A stretch of DNA of 64,000 bases, taken from assembly GCA_035771175.1 (NCBI GenBank), contig CM069593.1, positions 37,553,741 to 37,617,740 of the forward strand, given 5' to 3'. Positions 47,101 through 60,018 of this stretch are shown in pieces. Made by a program: the position numbers and the translations under genes. Origin of the DNA: Paratinospora sagittata (taxonomy: Eukaryota; Streptophyta; Magnoliopsida; Ranunculales; Menispermaceae). The number at the start of each line of letters is the position of its first letter. Position 1 is the first letter of the stretch. Below the pieces are notes generated by a model that was given only the letters and a program-made list of their open reading frames with translations, ran no database searches and was not told the origin of the DNA.

Positions 47101-48830
47101 TCATAAGTCCGTTTCCATAAACATGCCTAATTCACGTCGGATTAAAACAAACTGAACCTTCGGCAGAGGTTTCGTGAATATATAGGCTAATTGATCTTTA
47201 GTGCCTATGTGTATGAGTTTGAAATCGCATTTTGTCACATGATCTCCAAGAAAGTGATGTCGAACCTCAATGTGCTTGGTTCTTGAGTGCAACACTGGAT
47301 TTTTGGAGATATGAATTGCATTGGTGTTGTCACAAAAGATATCTGCACATTCAACATGAATTTGGTAATCGGATAGTTGTTGTTTCATGTCTAAAACTTG
47401 AGCGCAACAACTTCTGGCTGCCACGTATTCCGTTTCGGTGGTGGATAAGGCTACAGAGTTTTGTTTCTTGCTGAACCAAGAAATCAATGAACCACCTAAG
47501 AAGTGGCAAAAGTCAGAGGTACTTTTTCGATCAACTAGACTGCCTGCATAATCAGAATCCACAAAGCTACGAAGATCGAACAATGTACTCTTGTTATACC
47601 AAATTCCCATGTCTAGTGTCCCACTTATGTATCTAAATATTCTTTTTACGCATTTAAGGTGGGATTCCTTCGGATCAGATTGAAATCGAGCACACAAACA
47701 TACGCTAAACATGATGTTTGGTCGACTTGCTGTTAGATACAACAAATTGCCAATCATCCCTCGATACATCTTTACATCTACCGATTTTTCAGTCACATCG
47801 TTATCCATTTTGATGGATAAATTGCAAGGAGTGTCACTTGATTTCAAGTTTTCAAACTTGAATTTCTTTATCATGTCTCTTCAATACTTTGACTGACTTA
47901 AAAATATTCCATTTTTCATTTGTTTGATCTGTAAGCCAAGGAAATAATTCAATTCTCCCATCATACTCATCTCAAATTCACTTCTCATAATTGAAGAGAA
48001 TTATTCACAAAGTGATTTGTTCGAGGCACCGAAGATGATGTCGTCAACATAAAGGTTGAATCTAACTTTCCTTTCTTAAAATCATCTTCTAACAAGAAAG
48101 AACGTAGTCTGTCATACCATGCTCTGGGTGCTTGCCTTTTAATCCATATAAGGCTTTGTGAAGGTGATAAACCTGATTTGGTTTCTGAGTGTCCTCAAAG
48201 CCTGGCGGTTGCTTCACGTATACCTCTTCATTTATGTAGCCGTTTAAAAATGCACTTTTGGTATAGTCGAAAATCCTTATAGCAAGCATGAGCTAGTAAC
48301 ATTCGAATTGCTTCTAGTCTTGCTACAGGTGCAAATGTCTCTTCATAGTCTATTCCTTCCTCTTGGTTGTACCCTTGTGCAACCAATCTTGCATTATTTC
48401 TAACGATCTCTCCTTGTTCATTTTTCTTATTCCTAAAGACCCATTTTGTTCTAATGACTGTGTGGTGACTAGGTCCTGGAAGAAGTTCCCACACTTTGTT
48501 TCTTACAAAGTGTCCTAATTCCTCTTGCATCACTAAAATCCAAAATTCATCATCTAAGGCTTCCTCAACCTTGGTTGGCTCTATCTGGGAGACAAATGCT
48601 ACATGTCATTGATCTCGACTAACAGATACTCTAGTGATTACTCCTCTGGTTGGATCACCTATAATTTGATCTGTGGGATGATTTATGAGTAATCTAGAGT
48701 TTTTAGGAGGTTCTATGGTGGATTCATTTCTATCTTCCTCACTTGTCTATTGATTTTCATATTCTTTTAATGGAATGAGGTCCTCATCGCCATCAAGATC
48801 TATTTTCTCTAATTCTTTTTGTAATAGCAC
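47101..48830 (-). pseudogene. Reverse transcriptase and RNase H of copia element J
   Basis: Minus-strand RT begins with [20 protein letters not shown] and [18 protein letters not shown], followed by the catalytic YVDDIIFGAS at about 48045-48016. A long open stretch (47874-47101) holds the thumb/connection (TASRPNIMFSVCLCARFQSD) and RNase H (DSDYAGSLVDRKST, STTETEYVAARSC, DNTNAI, FTKPLPKVQFVLIRRELG). Frameshifts lie near 48290-48230, 48090 and 47880. Upstream sequence to 48830 is the poorly conserved linker between integrase and RT. This is the least damaged RNase H in the window. Confidence 0.88.
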
Positions 48831-50637
48831 TTTGGGGTCGGCTTCATCGAATTTTAAGAAGGCCAAGTTGTTGCTTAGAGGGTAATTACCCAACGCATGA
48901 CTTGGAACTTGCAACTGTCATATTCGCACTGAAGTTATTGCGTCCCTACTTATACGGTGAAAAGTTTGAGGACTTCTCGGATCACAAGAGCCTCAAGTAC
49001 ATCTATACTTAGAGAGACGTAAACCTCCGCCAAAGACAATGGTTGGAATTTTTGAAAGATTATGACTTTCAGCTCTAATACCAACCGGGAAAAGCCAACG
49101 CTGTGGCTGATGCCCTGAGTAGAAAATCTTATGTTGCTGCTTGCACTTTTAACTTCGAAATGGGGAAGTTGGGTACAGAAATGGAGAATTTTAACTAATA
49201 GCTCATTGAGGAGGGAGGAAGATCACAACTCTCCTAGTTATCAGCCAACTCTGAGCTTATTCGAAAAATTCTAGCTGCTAAAGCCAACGACCCCATGTTA
49301 ATGGAGAAAAGAGAACTTGTCCTTAGCGAACAGGACCTTCCCCACTGGTCGGTCTCCGATGATGGGATAGTTTTCTACAAAAAACGTCTTTGCCTACCGA
49401 ACGATCCTGAAGTTTGAAAAGAAGTGCTCACTGAAATTCATTGCTCGAGGTTTGCTATGCATCCTGGGGGAGACAAGATGTACAAAGATGTCAAGCAACA
49501 ATTTTGGTTCTTTGGAATGAAAAAGGTTATTGCAAACTTTGTTGCTCGATGACTCGTTTGCCAATAAGTAAAGGAAAAACGCAAACTTCCTTCCACACTT
49601 CTCCAACCTTTACCTATTGAAGAATGAAGTGGGAAAACATTGCAATGGTTTTTGTTACGACTTTACCTCAAAAAAATAAAGAGCAAGATGCAATCTGGGT
49701 TATCATTAACAGACTTGCAAAGTCTGCACATTTTTTACTAATAAAGTTCACAAATAACTCCGCCAAGCTAGCCGAATTGTATGAAAAAGAGATTATATGC
49801 CTCCATGGAATACCACTCACAATCGTCTTTGATTGAGAACCTCGATTCACATCAAAATTTTGGCAAAGCTTTCAGGGTAGAATAGGCTCAAATATTACCA
49901 TGAACACGACTTTTTACCCAAGGACTGACGGACAGTCGGAGCGTTTAATCCAAATCTTGGAGAACAAGTTACGATGTTGCATATTGGACTTTCATGATGG
50001 ATGGGTAAAACACTTACATTTGGCTGAGTTTACATACAACAACAGCTACCAATCCAGTATCGGCATGGCACCATACGAGGCTCTCTATGGTCGCCCTTAC
50101 AGATCTTTGGTATGCTGGTTAGACATGGCAGATCGACTGCAACTTCGTGTAGCACAAAGTCGACAGAAGAGCTATGTTGACAAGCAGAGACAGCCACTAG
50201 AGTTTGAAAAGAGAGACTTTATTTTTGTAAAAGTCCAGCCTACAAGAGGTGTCAAACTCTTCAGGATCAAATGAAAGCTCTCTCCACAATATATCGACCC
50301 ATTTCAGATTGTCGAACGTATTGACAAACTAGCCTATCGACTATCCCTTCCCTCATCTGTGTCTAAAGTTCATGACGTTTTCCATGTATCTATGCTTAGA
50401 AAGTATTGTCCTGATCCTTCACATATCATCCCTCTAGTCGAAGTTCAGGTTGAAGAAGGAAACAAATATCAGAAAAAAGCGATACAGATTCTGGATAAGA
50501 AAACCCAAGAACTGAGGCGATGTAGCATTCCACTTGTAAAAGTACTCTGGGATCACCATGGAGTAGAGGAAGCAACTTGGGAACTATAAGAAATAATTAA
50601 ACAGAAATACCCTGAATTATTTTCTAGTAATAATTGA
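48831..50637 (+). pseudogene. RNase H, integrase and chromodomain of gypsy element L
   Basis: RNase [31 protein letters not shown] and RQRQWLEFLKDYDF, then ADALSRK near 49110. Integrase: an H...H-type zinc region near 49430-49565, the core with INRLAKSAHFL, the EPRFTSKFW and TDGQSERLIQILENKLR blocks, then EFTYNNSYQSSIGMAPYEAL. Chromodomain-like tail at 50460-50590: KAIQILDKKTQEL and KVLWDHHGVEEATWEL. Stops are numerous (49011, 49078, 49197, 49417, 49551, 49625, 49834, 50272); the one at 49834 stands where related elements have the Arg of SDRDPRF. Confidence 0.88.
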
Positions 50638-50726
50638 TGATGTCATACATTATACTATTTCATTAATCAATGAAATTATGAAACTTCCTTTATAATATCT
50701 TAATATATCGTTTCATTTGAATAACC

Positions 50727-51248
50727 ATGCAAATGTCTGAAAACAACACCGACTGGAGTAATGAACCATACACGCCATGGCCTGCTTGGCAACTAGTGGA
50801 GACTCCTTCAAGTACAGAAACAAACCACAATTTCTTTGCATCACCAACTACCTCGCCTCAGCGGCAACGATCCCTATCGCCAAAACGTGTATGGCTATAT
50901 CGTAATGAGATTGCCCGAAACAATCTAGGCCCCTCATCCTGGCAAGATCTCCTACCAAAATTACTAGGCGGCCGAATTCAAGCAACTACACGTAAAAGCA
51001 TTTCGCCACTCAACTTACCTCCCCTGAAACGCTGCAACTTACAGTGTCCTACACCACCATTGGTCACACAAATGTCAGAACCTTCTGCGGACGAATCTGA
51101 TTCCATTTGCTCTCCATTGTTTGATGATGTTGAGGATTCCACCGGCCAGAGTATAATTCAGGGACCTTACCAGCAATACCCTGATCTAATGAATGATGGC
51201 CAAGGCGGTGAATCTCACGAAGACAGCAATCATGACTACATGAACTGA
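50727..51248 (+). CDS. Additional 173-codon ORF of gypsy element L, function unknown
   Basis: ATG at 50727 opens a frame that stays open to TGA 51246-51248, although the pol gene just upstream is full of stops. It lies 90 bases after the end of the chromodomain and about 10 bases before the polypurine run. The protein has an aromatic N-terminal segment (EPYTPWPAWQ, residues 16-25), a Ser/Pro/Arg-rich stretch with SPQRQRSLSPKRVW (about 43-56), a central region with WQDLLPKLLGGRIQ, and an acidic Asp/Ser/Glu-rich C-terminal third. I see no known domain, signal peptide or membrane segment. It could be a late gag/pol-independent accessory protein or a chance frame. Confidence 0.45.
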   Translation: MQMSENNTDWSNEPYTPWPAWQLVETPSSTETNHNFFASPTTSPQRQRSLSPKRVWLYRNEIARNNLGPSSWQDLLPKLLGGRIQATTRKSISPLNLPPLKRCNLQCPTPPLVTQMSEPSADESDSICSPLFDDVEDSTGQSIIQGPYQQYPDLMNDGQGGESHEDSNHDYMN

Positions 51249-51284
51249 AATTTTGAGGGCGAAATTATTTTAAGGGGGGTAAAG

Positions 51285-52558
51285 AGTAATACCCGAACCT
51301 TCGAGCATGCCTTTCTCTATAAAATGACCCCTCCCCCCCTCATTTTCACACCACAACTTATTCTTCTCTCTTTCTCTCCTTGGTCGGTTTCCATCACTCT
51401 TATTGTGATTTTCTCTCTCCTCTTTAGAGACTCTCTTTGCGGTACGAAGTGGTTCTGCTCGTGAAAGAAACGCCAGTTTTGAAAAGAAGTTTAATCTGAA
51501 GGTGGGAAACGAAACATAGGTTTGTGTGTCTTATGACTTTTAATAAAGTTTTCATTCATTTATCATTATGTCTATTATTCATTTACACTGCATTATTGCG
51601 TATAATGTTCATGCATGTCATAGTTATGCCTTAATATTTGGAGTCTGCGTATTACACTGTTACTATGTCAGATTAGTGGTTAATTTGACTCAACCAGACT
51701 TAGTCTTATCACCAGTAACTTTGAATAGTGAACAGGAGGCAGCTTGCTACTCTAGAAGACTTGGTATTTAAGCGCGGCCTTGTGTTCCACCTCTTGACCT
51801 GAAGACTGGTCTGGTTGGTCCTACTGAAATTTGTCTGCTTGTATAAGTAATACTAGACATCCTAACAACACACGCGATGATGTTGACTCTGATAAGCATC
51901 ACCAGACGCTGCCAAATCCTGTGTAATATTAGGAAAGATCGGACCTGCACATGCATAGTCATCATACATGAAATAATAATCACCTAGGAACTTAAGTGAT
52001 TTGTGATATGTGGAATAGTTATTGGAGCAATTGTTTTTACTATTATCGATATTTTCTCTAGGGAGGGATGTACAATGTGAACCCAGGATTACGTAGAGAT
52101 AGACATCTGTATGTGAACCCAGGGCGATGAACAATCACATAACCATTACGAGATGGTGTTATGCATACATTCTTGTTAAGCCACGTTGTACTATTTATGA
52201 TGCTATGTTGTGTATATGTGATGTTTGATTATGAATTCTTCTTTATTAATTTTTATATTCACGAACTATTTTACCCATTGGGCAATAGTTCACCCCGTTG
52301 TTAACCATTTTTACAGGAGTCTAGGGTGGATTGGGTGGAGGTGTTTGGGCCCTCATTTTATACCCCTTGCTTATTTATTAGGGATATTTTGGGAAGATGT
52401 TCACCCAATTATATTTTTTACAAAAATACATTCTAAAATTGATGAAATCAAATTTGTACTCAAATTATGTATATGTGCACTCGGTAACTATTATAATGCA
52501 TTTGCGCCCCGCCTGTGAGTGTTCCGCCAGTTTAGGCGCGTCCGGGCGGGGTGTGACA
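51285..52558 (+). repeat. 3' LTR of gypsy element L (1.27 kb)
   Basis: It starts AGTAATACCCGAACC (TG changed to AG) after the polypurine run and ends GGGTGTGACA. The TATA box CTATAAAATG at 51317-51326 is only about 30 bases from the LTR start, so the U3 is almost absent. From the TATA box on, the sequence parallels M and P: the TCTCTCCT 5' leader, the GTGGGAAACGAAACATAGGTTTG block, and the GGAGTCTAGGGTGGATTGGG block near the end. Confidence 0.85.
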
Positions 52559-52981
<423 letters not shown>

Positions 52982-53163
52982 TCATTTAAAGCTAGAAACT
53001 AGATTGCTTAATCTTCTTCTTTTTTTCAATAAACCAAGTGGTATCTCCCGGCTAGCTTTTGCACACCTTGGAAACTAATCCATCTAGGGAGTACCATTGA
53101 GGGGAATGGCGTCCATAGCAAAGTTGGTTAGTATCCCCACCCATGTTTATATATATAGAAACA

Positions 53164-53222
53164 AATGTGTGTGTGTGTATATACATACATGTATACATAC
53201 ATACATATATATATAAATATAT
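53164..53222. repeat. TG/TA/CATA microsatellite in the last intron of the beta-glucosidase pseudogene
   Basis: A GTGTGTGTGT run passes into TATATACATACATG repeats and then an AT run. It lies in intron 12, between exons 13 and 12. Confidence 0.85.
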
Positions 53223-54464
53223 TCATGCATAAATGTGACTAGATAGCTATCATCTTAAAAACATTTTATTTTTATTACATTAGTTTAATCAAATATCAAA
53301 ATTAATAATACTATATAATTATTTTTGAGCTTGAAATTGACTCACATGATGGCACTTGGAGCAAATTGAAGATGGCGATGATAGTATTCGATCCTCAAAT
53401 TATCCATTAAGGCTTCTTCAAGAGACAATGTATGATTATTGAACTCATCAATACCTACAATATATTATAAAAAGTTTAAGTTTGATTAAAGGCCTAATTA
53501 GGCAATAAAGGATATTTTAAGAAGTATAGAAGAGATTTATATTGATGTTACTGTTCTCAGTGATAAAGAACAGTAACAAAGATGACTGGATTGTTGTACT
53601 TTGTCTTTGTGTAAATCAAGATATCTTGAATTCCTCTTGGATACATAGATAACCAGTTTGAAGCACCCTACATGCAAATCATTAATACCCTTTATTAAAT
53701 TTATAATAAAATAACAAAATTTCTTCATGGACTATATTTTCTATTTATTCATTTTACAACTACTAAAATTAAAATTCTCTAACTTGAATAAGATATAAAT
53801 TAAATTCTTACCTTTTTTCCAATTGGTATCCCATTCTTCTCGGCTGTCATAACAATTATAAAATATTAACTTCAAATAATCAATATTGTTGGATTCTTGT
53901 GGATCAAAAGAATTCTTAAAATGCAACTTAATTATAAACAACTAAACATTTTATCAAGAATACATATATAAGGAAAAACATGACAAGATTGATTGTTCTT
54001 GGGTTGATATTAAAAGTACTAGTATTTGTGCATGTAGCTGGTTATATAACTAACTACTAACATTATTTCTTCTCAAAAAAAAAAAAATGTATTGTATGTG
54101 ATTTACTGTTTATAAACAAAATTTTAAGTTTTATAAATAGTTGGTATTATTGTTTTTGTTATATTATTTATTTTAATTTTCATAAAATCACAAGTTATTA
54201 TTTTAACTAAAATGTAGACAAATTAAGTAAAATGCTATAAAGGAAAATTTTCAAAAATACTAATTTAAGCTTTAAAAAGTGAAAAAATTATGAGATTAAT
54301 GGGAAGTAGTTAAAATGTTAAATTACTATCTTGCCCAATAGATTGCTAAATTGTATTTTCAAATCATAAAATAACAATACAAATATTAAGGGTGCTATGG
54401 GGAGAAAAGTGAAAAAATAAACAGATAATGAATTAAGAATAAATAGCATAAATATTGATTATTA

Positions 54465-54806
<342 letters not shown>

Positions 54807-55008
54807 TCACCATCCATACATAAAATCAATGGCCCTTTCTGCAGCAACCCTATTAGTCTTGCTACTAGAGCATGGTATCATCCAGTGAGACACTAGTATT
54901 ATTCCAATTATGCCCTTTTGAGATTTCTGCAATAGCGGACCAAAACAATAATTACCACTACCAGATGAGTTAGAGTTGGACGAACTCACGACTTAATGAT
55001 TTGATATA

Positions 55009-55066
<58 letters not shown>

Positions 55067-55104
55067 GTGTATATATATATGTACGTATGTATGTATATAT
55101 GTAT
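55009..55104. repeat. Long (TA)n microsatellite in intron 7 of the beta-glucosidase pseudogene
   Basis: About 28 uninterrupted TA units (55010-55064) are followed by TACGTGTATATATATATGTA and GTATGTATGTATA variants. It separates exons 7 and 8. Confidence 0.9.
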
Positions 55105-56960
55105 CTCATCGATTTCTATTCTCTAAATAATTAAAAATGAAAGCCACACTTTCAGGTGTTGCAGTTACCATGGTTCTTTATATTGGTGGACCTATTGGTT
55201 TCAAATTTAATTTTGGTACCTGGTACTTCTCCCTGTAGAGTTGAACTGCCGTGGCATGAGCAAGAAGCTGATGATATGCCACTATATAAGGCTCAGTTCC
55301 AGAGTTTCCAGTGTTGCAATTTTCAGCCCAGGGAGAGCACCTTCCCGGTGGATGGATGCCCTGTGTGTACCCCCAATTGGAGAATGTCCACGGTTCATTC
55401 AAAGTGATCCAATGTTTTTACTTTGTCACCAAACTCCCTAAAGCACACCTCTGCATAGTCTCGAAAATCATTCCTACAAAATGTCCATTTAAGTTTGTTT
55501 ATCATATATGACAGATGATGTAAAACTCTGTGAGATCAAATATGACAAATCTCAAGAAAGCATATTAATGTAAGCCGACCCTATGTAATTAAAAAATAAA
55601 AATTAAAAACTAAAAAAAAAAAACCGTAATTGAGTTGTATCAAGGGACATATAAGACTTAAATTTAATTTTAGTAGAGATGGATAACTATCATCTATATC
55701 AACTTTAAAGCATAGAAGATGGATGAGATGTCGAACTACTCAACCAAGATATGGCCATGGCCAAATTCAATTCTTCATTTTTAATAAGTAGTAGTAGGTT
55801 CAAATCCGAAAATAAAGAAAAAAACAATGGTTGTTAGGGCTTCCCACTAAACCTATTGATTTATAATGAAACGATACCAAACATATTTTTTAATTAAAAC
55901 AATTAAAATACAACTTAAATTTGTGCTTTAAATTTTTTATATTTAATTTTTTAAAATCATTAAAATACAAGTTAAATTTGAGTCTAAGTTTGTAATTGTA
56001 ACTTTTACAGTTAAATTAATATTTTCTTTTTTTCTTATACTCTTTTTAAAAACTTATCTCAGGATCATAAATAAACAAGAATAACAAAAAATTTAAACCT
56101 AACACTTTTCCACTCCATAAACTTAAACTACGGTAAATTATTATTATTACACAATGAGAGGACTTAGAAATCCACTATAATCATCTTCAAGGGCTTGGGA
56201 AGATCCCAATAAGAGTTATAGAGGGCTTTATCCCTGCCAATGATAGAAAAATATTAAAGATAATAATTGAAGATATCAAGAGAGAATATTATTGAATTCA
56301 ATTATTATATGACCTTTGGACACGAGCTCATTGATGAGGCTGTTATAATGTTTGACATCTTCTTTGTTCACTCCCCCACTTAGCTTTCCTTCTAAAAAAA
56401 TGATGCGATTATTAAGTTCATTATTTAACTATATAATCAATTAATTATCATATTTTACTTTTCATATAAGTCTCAACATCAGATGATCTAGATTCATGAG
56501 ATGAGCTTACTTGGTAGAATTCTTGACCATGAGATGGAAGCATCCATGCCCATTTCCTTCATGATCCCTACATCTTCCTGCAAGAGTTTTAATTAAATCG
56601 TCTTATATGAGAAAATAGGTCAAATAAAAAATATTAATTTCATCAAGAAAAGTGTACCTTGTACCGATGATAAGCATCTACATCTCCATTACTACCATCT
56701 CTTATCTTATCTGTTGAACCATAATATATACATTTCCTCAACAACAATAATAACAAGGGAAATTTTTCACTAAATTTTTTTTCATACAAAATAATCAGAC
56801 GTCTTAAATTTGTGATTTGAGGATAACCCAATAAATATTAGTTGCAATGCTATATGATACAATACTTCCAGTATACACAATTCATAGTATTATTCAATAA
56901 TTTAATTAATATGTTCAACTATAAAAACACTGTCTTTTTGTTATATATATATACACACAT

Positions 56961-57132
56961 TTTTTTTTCTTTTTGAAACCCGAGGATATTCGAGTATCCG
57001 GTCCCAACTAATCCCTTGGACTCCTGGTTGCTTGAGTAGAAGACGCCCTCAATGGCTAACGGTAGCGGAGAGTCGAACTCTTGACCTCATTTCCTAAGAT
57101 GAGCACCTTGTGCCACTTAACCAACCAAAGAC
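56961..57132 (-). mobile_element. tRNA-derived SINE
   Basis: Read on the minus strand, the head has a box A-like TGGTTAAGTGGC (57123-57112) and a box B GTTCGACTC (57078-57070), the internal RNA polymerase III promoter spaced as in tRNA genes. The body continues through GGGACCGGATACTCG to an A-rich tail (AAAAAGAAAAAAAAATG). Flanks at 56941-56958 and 57134-57151 share a TTATATATA...ACA(C/G)ACAT sequence, a likely target duplication. No tRNA acceptor stem is formed, so it is not a tRNA gene. Confidence 0.75.
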
Positions 57133-57657
57133 AGGTTATATATACAGACATTCAACATAAACGTTTTTATTCAACAAAGCTATATTTATCAATACATACA
57201 ATTAACACATGAACTAAATCATTTTGTTGAAAATTATAAAAATGACCTCTTATACAAAATAAATAAATAGATATATAGCATCATGTTTTAGTAATTATTC
57301 TAATTAAATCAATTCTTTAAGCGTTTTTTTTTTGTTATTTAATATAATAGAATTAAAATGTTGTACAGCATTTTAGTCTCTATTAAGCATCTTATATATT
57401 ATCAAAAAATACTGTTAACTCTCATTTTATTAGTTGACTATATAAGTTCTAAGTTATAATGGATTATTATCTGTTTTTAACATTGACTTTTATAACATTT
57501 CATGAAAAAAATTTCTTTGTAACTTTTTTGATACATGTTCCTAAATCAGTAAATTTTAATCATAGTTTTAAGAAACTATGATAAAATATTAAAAATTGTA
57601 TTAAATTTTTAAAATTAGTTTTTATAAAACTTTGAAAATAATGATGTGTAATACAAT

Positions 57658-58175
57658 TAGGGTGGCAAAAAATTGGGTACGGACAGGTACATGTACAGGT
57701 ACGAACAATGTCTTATACTAACACACATATAGTGTATCCGTACCTGGCCCAGTTTAGAAAGTGGACAAGAAGTATTCGTCCATACCTGTATTTTTTAAAA
57801 ATCGGATAGCCCGATTTTTTCCATACCCGTATGTTTTTAAAAAAATATGTAGTGGTAAAGTATGCTTTTTCGATAAAATATAGAAATCTTATGCCAATAA
57901 TGATGAAAAACAAAGAAAAGGAAGAAGATAACAAGAAAAAATAAAGATTCAATAACAAATATAAATAAAAAAAATCTAATTGAGCTAGAACATGAACAAA
58001 TTAAAATGGGAATTTGTAAAATATACCCCTTATATTAAGTGAGAACCTGGGTACCCGATTTTTTGAGCCTATGTCTAGACCTGACCCGATTTTTAAAAAA
58101 ATTTTGTCCATACCCATTTTAAAGCGGCCCGAACAAAAGCGGACAAATGGGTTCAAACCCAATTTGCCACCCCTA
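57658..58175. mobile_element. hAT-like non-autonomous DNA transposon (MITE)
   Basis: Terminal inverted repeats: TAGGGTGGCAAAAAATTGGG at the left (57658-57677) and the complement of CCCAATTTGCCACCCCTA at the right (58158-58175), with a two-base length difference. The next ~40 bases inside are also complementary in part (GGTACGG..., GACCCGAT...). TAGGGGTGGCAA-type ends are known for plant hAT elements. Eight-base flanks AATACAAT and AATAAAAC agree at six positions, a plausible old target duplication. There is no transposase frame. Confidence 0.75.
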
Positions 58176-58560
58176 AATAAAACTATACATAATCTTGTTA
58201 TAAGCTTGTTATTTCATAAATTTTACTGTTTTAACCTCTTGTTGCATTGGAAATATCGAAAATATATCACCACGATAATCTACTGTCTACAAATTTTCTT
58301 CTTTAAATTATTTATTTTGTCAAATTATATGATTTCAAAAATTTTACATTTTCCCTTGATCGACCATTCTAAGTTTTATAATAATAAAACTGAAATAGTT
58401 GAGCTTCACATTTTACAAATAATAAGTTTTACCTACATTTCTCTTTCTTATGAATATGCACATGGATCCATATAACTTGAGCTCCACATCTTCCTTGTTA
58501 TCATTTATTTATTGACTAAAATACTTGGAAAAGAATACAACTAGTTTCCAAACATAAAAA

Positions 58561-58618
58561 GATAAATAATAATAATAATAAGAACAACAATAATAACAAC
58601 AACAATAATAATAATAAG
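58561..58618. repeat. AAT/AAC microsatellite
   Basis: Runs of AAT units with interspersed AAC units (AATAATAATAAGAACAACAA and onward) in the second intron of the beta-glucosidase pseudogene. Confidence 0.85.
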
Positions 58619-58704
58619 CTAGATTCCCTAGAGTTTCATGAAGATCACTTCATAGAAACATCTAACAAACATGTGATTAACTGGCACAACGACCGGGTAA
58701 AAAT

Positions 58705-60018
58705 TGTCACACCCTGCCCTGACGCGCCTACATCGGCGGAACACTCACGGGCGGGGCGCGAATGCATTATAACAATAACCGAGTGCGCAGGAACACAATT
58801 GAGTACAAATTTGATTATATTAATTTCAAAATATATTTTTGTATAGAATATGATTGAGGGAACATCCTCCCAAAATCTCCCTTTAATTAACAAGTGTTAC
58901 AAAATGTGGGCCCAAAAACCTCCACCAAGTCCATCCTAAACTCCTGTGAAAAATTGGATAACAACGAGGTGACTTATTGCCCAGTGGGTAAAATAGTTCG
59001 TGAATATAATAATAATCAAATATCATATAAACACAACAAGCATCATAAACAGTACAACATGTATTTATGCATGACACCGTCTGGTAATGGTCTCATGATT
59101 GTACGACGCCCTAAGTTCACGTACAGATGTCTATCCCAAGTAAACTCAGGTTCTCATTGTACGTCCCTCCCCAAGGTCGTCGCCCTGGATTTACCTACAA
59201 ATGCTCATCCCTAGGTAAATCTGGGTTCTCATTGTACGTCCCTCTTCAGGGGAATATCAAGAATAGTGAGCATTGCTTCTAACTATTTTGTGGATCAAAA
59301 ATCACTTACGTCCCTAGGTGGTGCTTATGTATGATGCCAATGCATGAGCAGGTTCGGTCTTTACTAATATTAGACAGGATTTGGCAACGTCTAGTGATTC
59401 TTATCAGGTCGGTATCACCATGTGTAAAGTTAGGATGTTCAGTATCACTTGTACGAGCTGATAGCTTCCAAATAAGACCAACCAGATCAGTCTCCAGTTG
59501 AGAGGTGAGACACGAGGTCCACTTAAATACCAATCGTCTAAAGCAACACGCTGCCTCTTGTTCACTATTTAAAGTTACCGAGGATAAGACTAAGTCTGGT
59601 TGAGTCAAATTGACCAATAATCTGGCATAGTAATAGTATAATACATGAACTCCAAATATGCAGGCATAAGTATGACAGGTATGAACATTATATGCAATAA
59701 TGCAGTGTAAATGAATAGTAGACATAATAATAAATCAATGTAAACTTTAATAAAAGTTACAAGACGCGCAAACCTATGTTTCGTTCTCCACCTTCAGACA
59801 AAAACTCTTTCTGGAACTGGTGCTTTCTCCCGAGAAGAACCGTGTTGCACCGCAAAGAGCGTCTCAAAAAGAGAAGAGAGAAATCACAAAGAGAGCAAGA
59901 GAGAAGAGAGTGATTTGGTGTGAAAATAACAAAGGGGGGCGCTCCTTACAAAAACCAGGCAGTGCCTGAAGTTCAATTTTTGTGTGTGTGTGTGTGTGTG
60001 CAAACCTGGGGTATTATA
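58705..60018 (-). mobile_element. Solo LTR P (1.3 kb), same family as the LTRs of L and M
   Basis: On the + strand it begins TGTCACACCCTGCCC and ends at GGGGTATTATA (60018); read on the minus strand it starts TATAATACCCC (TG changed to TA) and ends GTGTGACA. It contains the CGCCGATGTAGGCGCGTC block also near the ends of L and M. A (TG)n run of about 11 units is at 59980-60001 and a CAGGCAGTGCCTG motif at 59957-59969, both in its U3. No convincing target duplication is visible (AAAAT and GAAAC). It lies in intron 2 of the pseudogene. Confidence 0.8.

Larger units (their letters stand above)
40630..48830 (-). mobile_element. Ty1/copia element J with an extra ORF downstream of pol
   Basis: On the minus strand the order is RT and RNase H (48830-47101), a promoter-like spacer, an additional ORF (46594-42603, split by solo LTR K), a purine-rich stretch, a polypurine-like AAAGGTAGAT and the 3' LTR (42269-40630). 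Gag, protease, integrase and the 5' LTR are missing; the left side of pol meets gypsy element L at about 48830. An ORF after pol is a feature of SIRE-type copia elements; the lineage call is an inference. Confidence 0.8.
48831..52558 (+). mobile_element. Chromodomain Ty3/gypsy element L, 5' part missing
   Basis: The order is RNase H, integrase, chromodomain, an extra ORF (50727-51248), the polypurine run TTTTAAGGGGGGTAAAGAG and the 3' LTR (51285-52558). The left edge meets copia J at about 48830. The end of its LTR (GGGCGGGGTGTGACA) equals that of element M and solo LTR P. Target duplication cannot be tested because the left end is missing. Confidence 0.85.

Noticed and set aside
57061..57132. 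tRNA gene
   Set aside because: Box A and box B are present, but no acceptor or anticodon stem forms; the unit continues into a SINE body with an A tail.
58705..60018. Perfect target duplication for solo LTR P
   Set aside because: The five-base flanks AAAAT and GAAAC do not match well enough; the LTR call rests on its ends and homology with L and M only.
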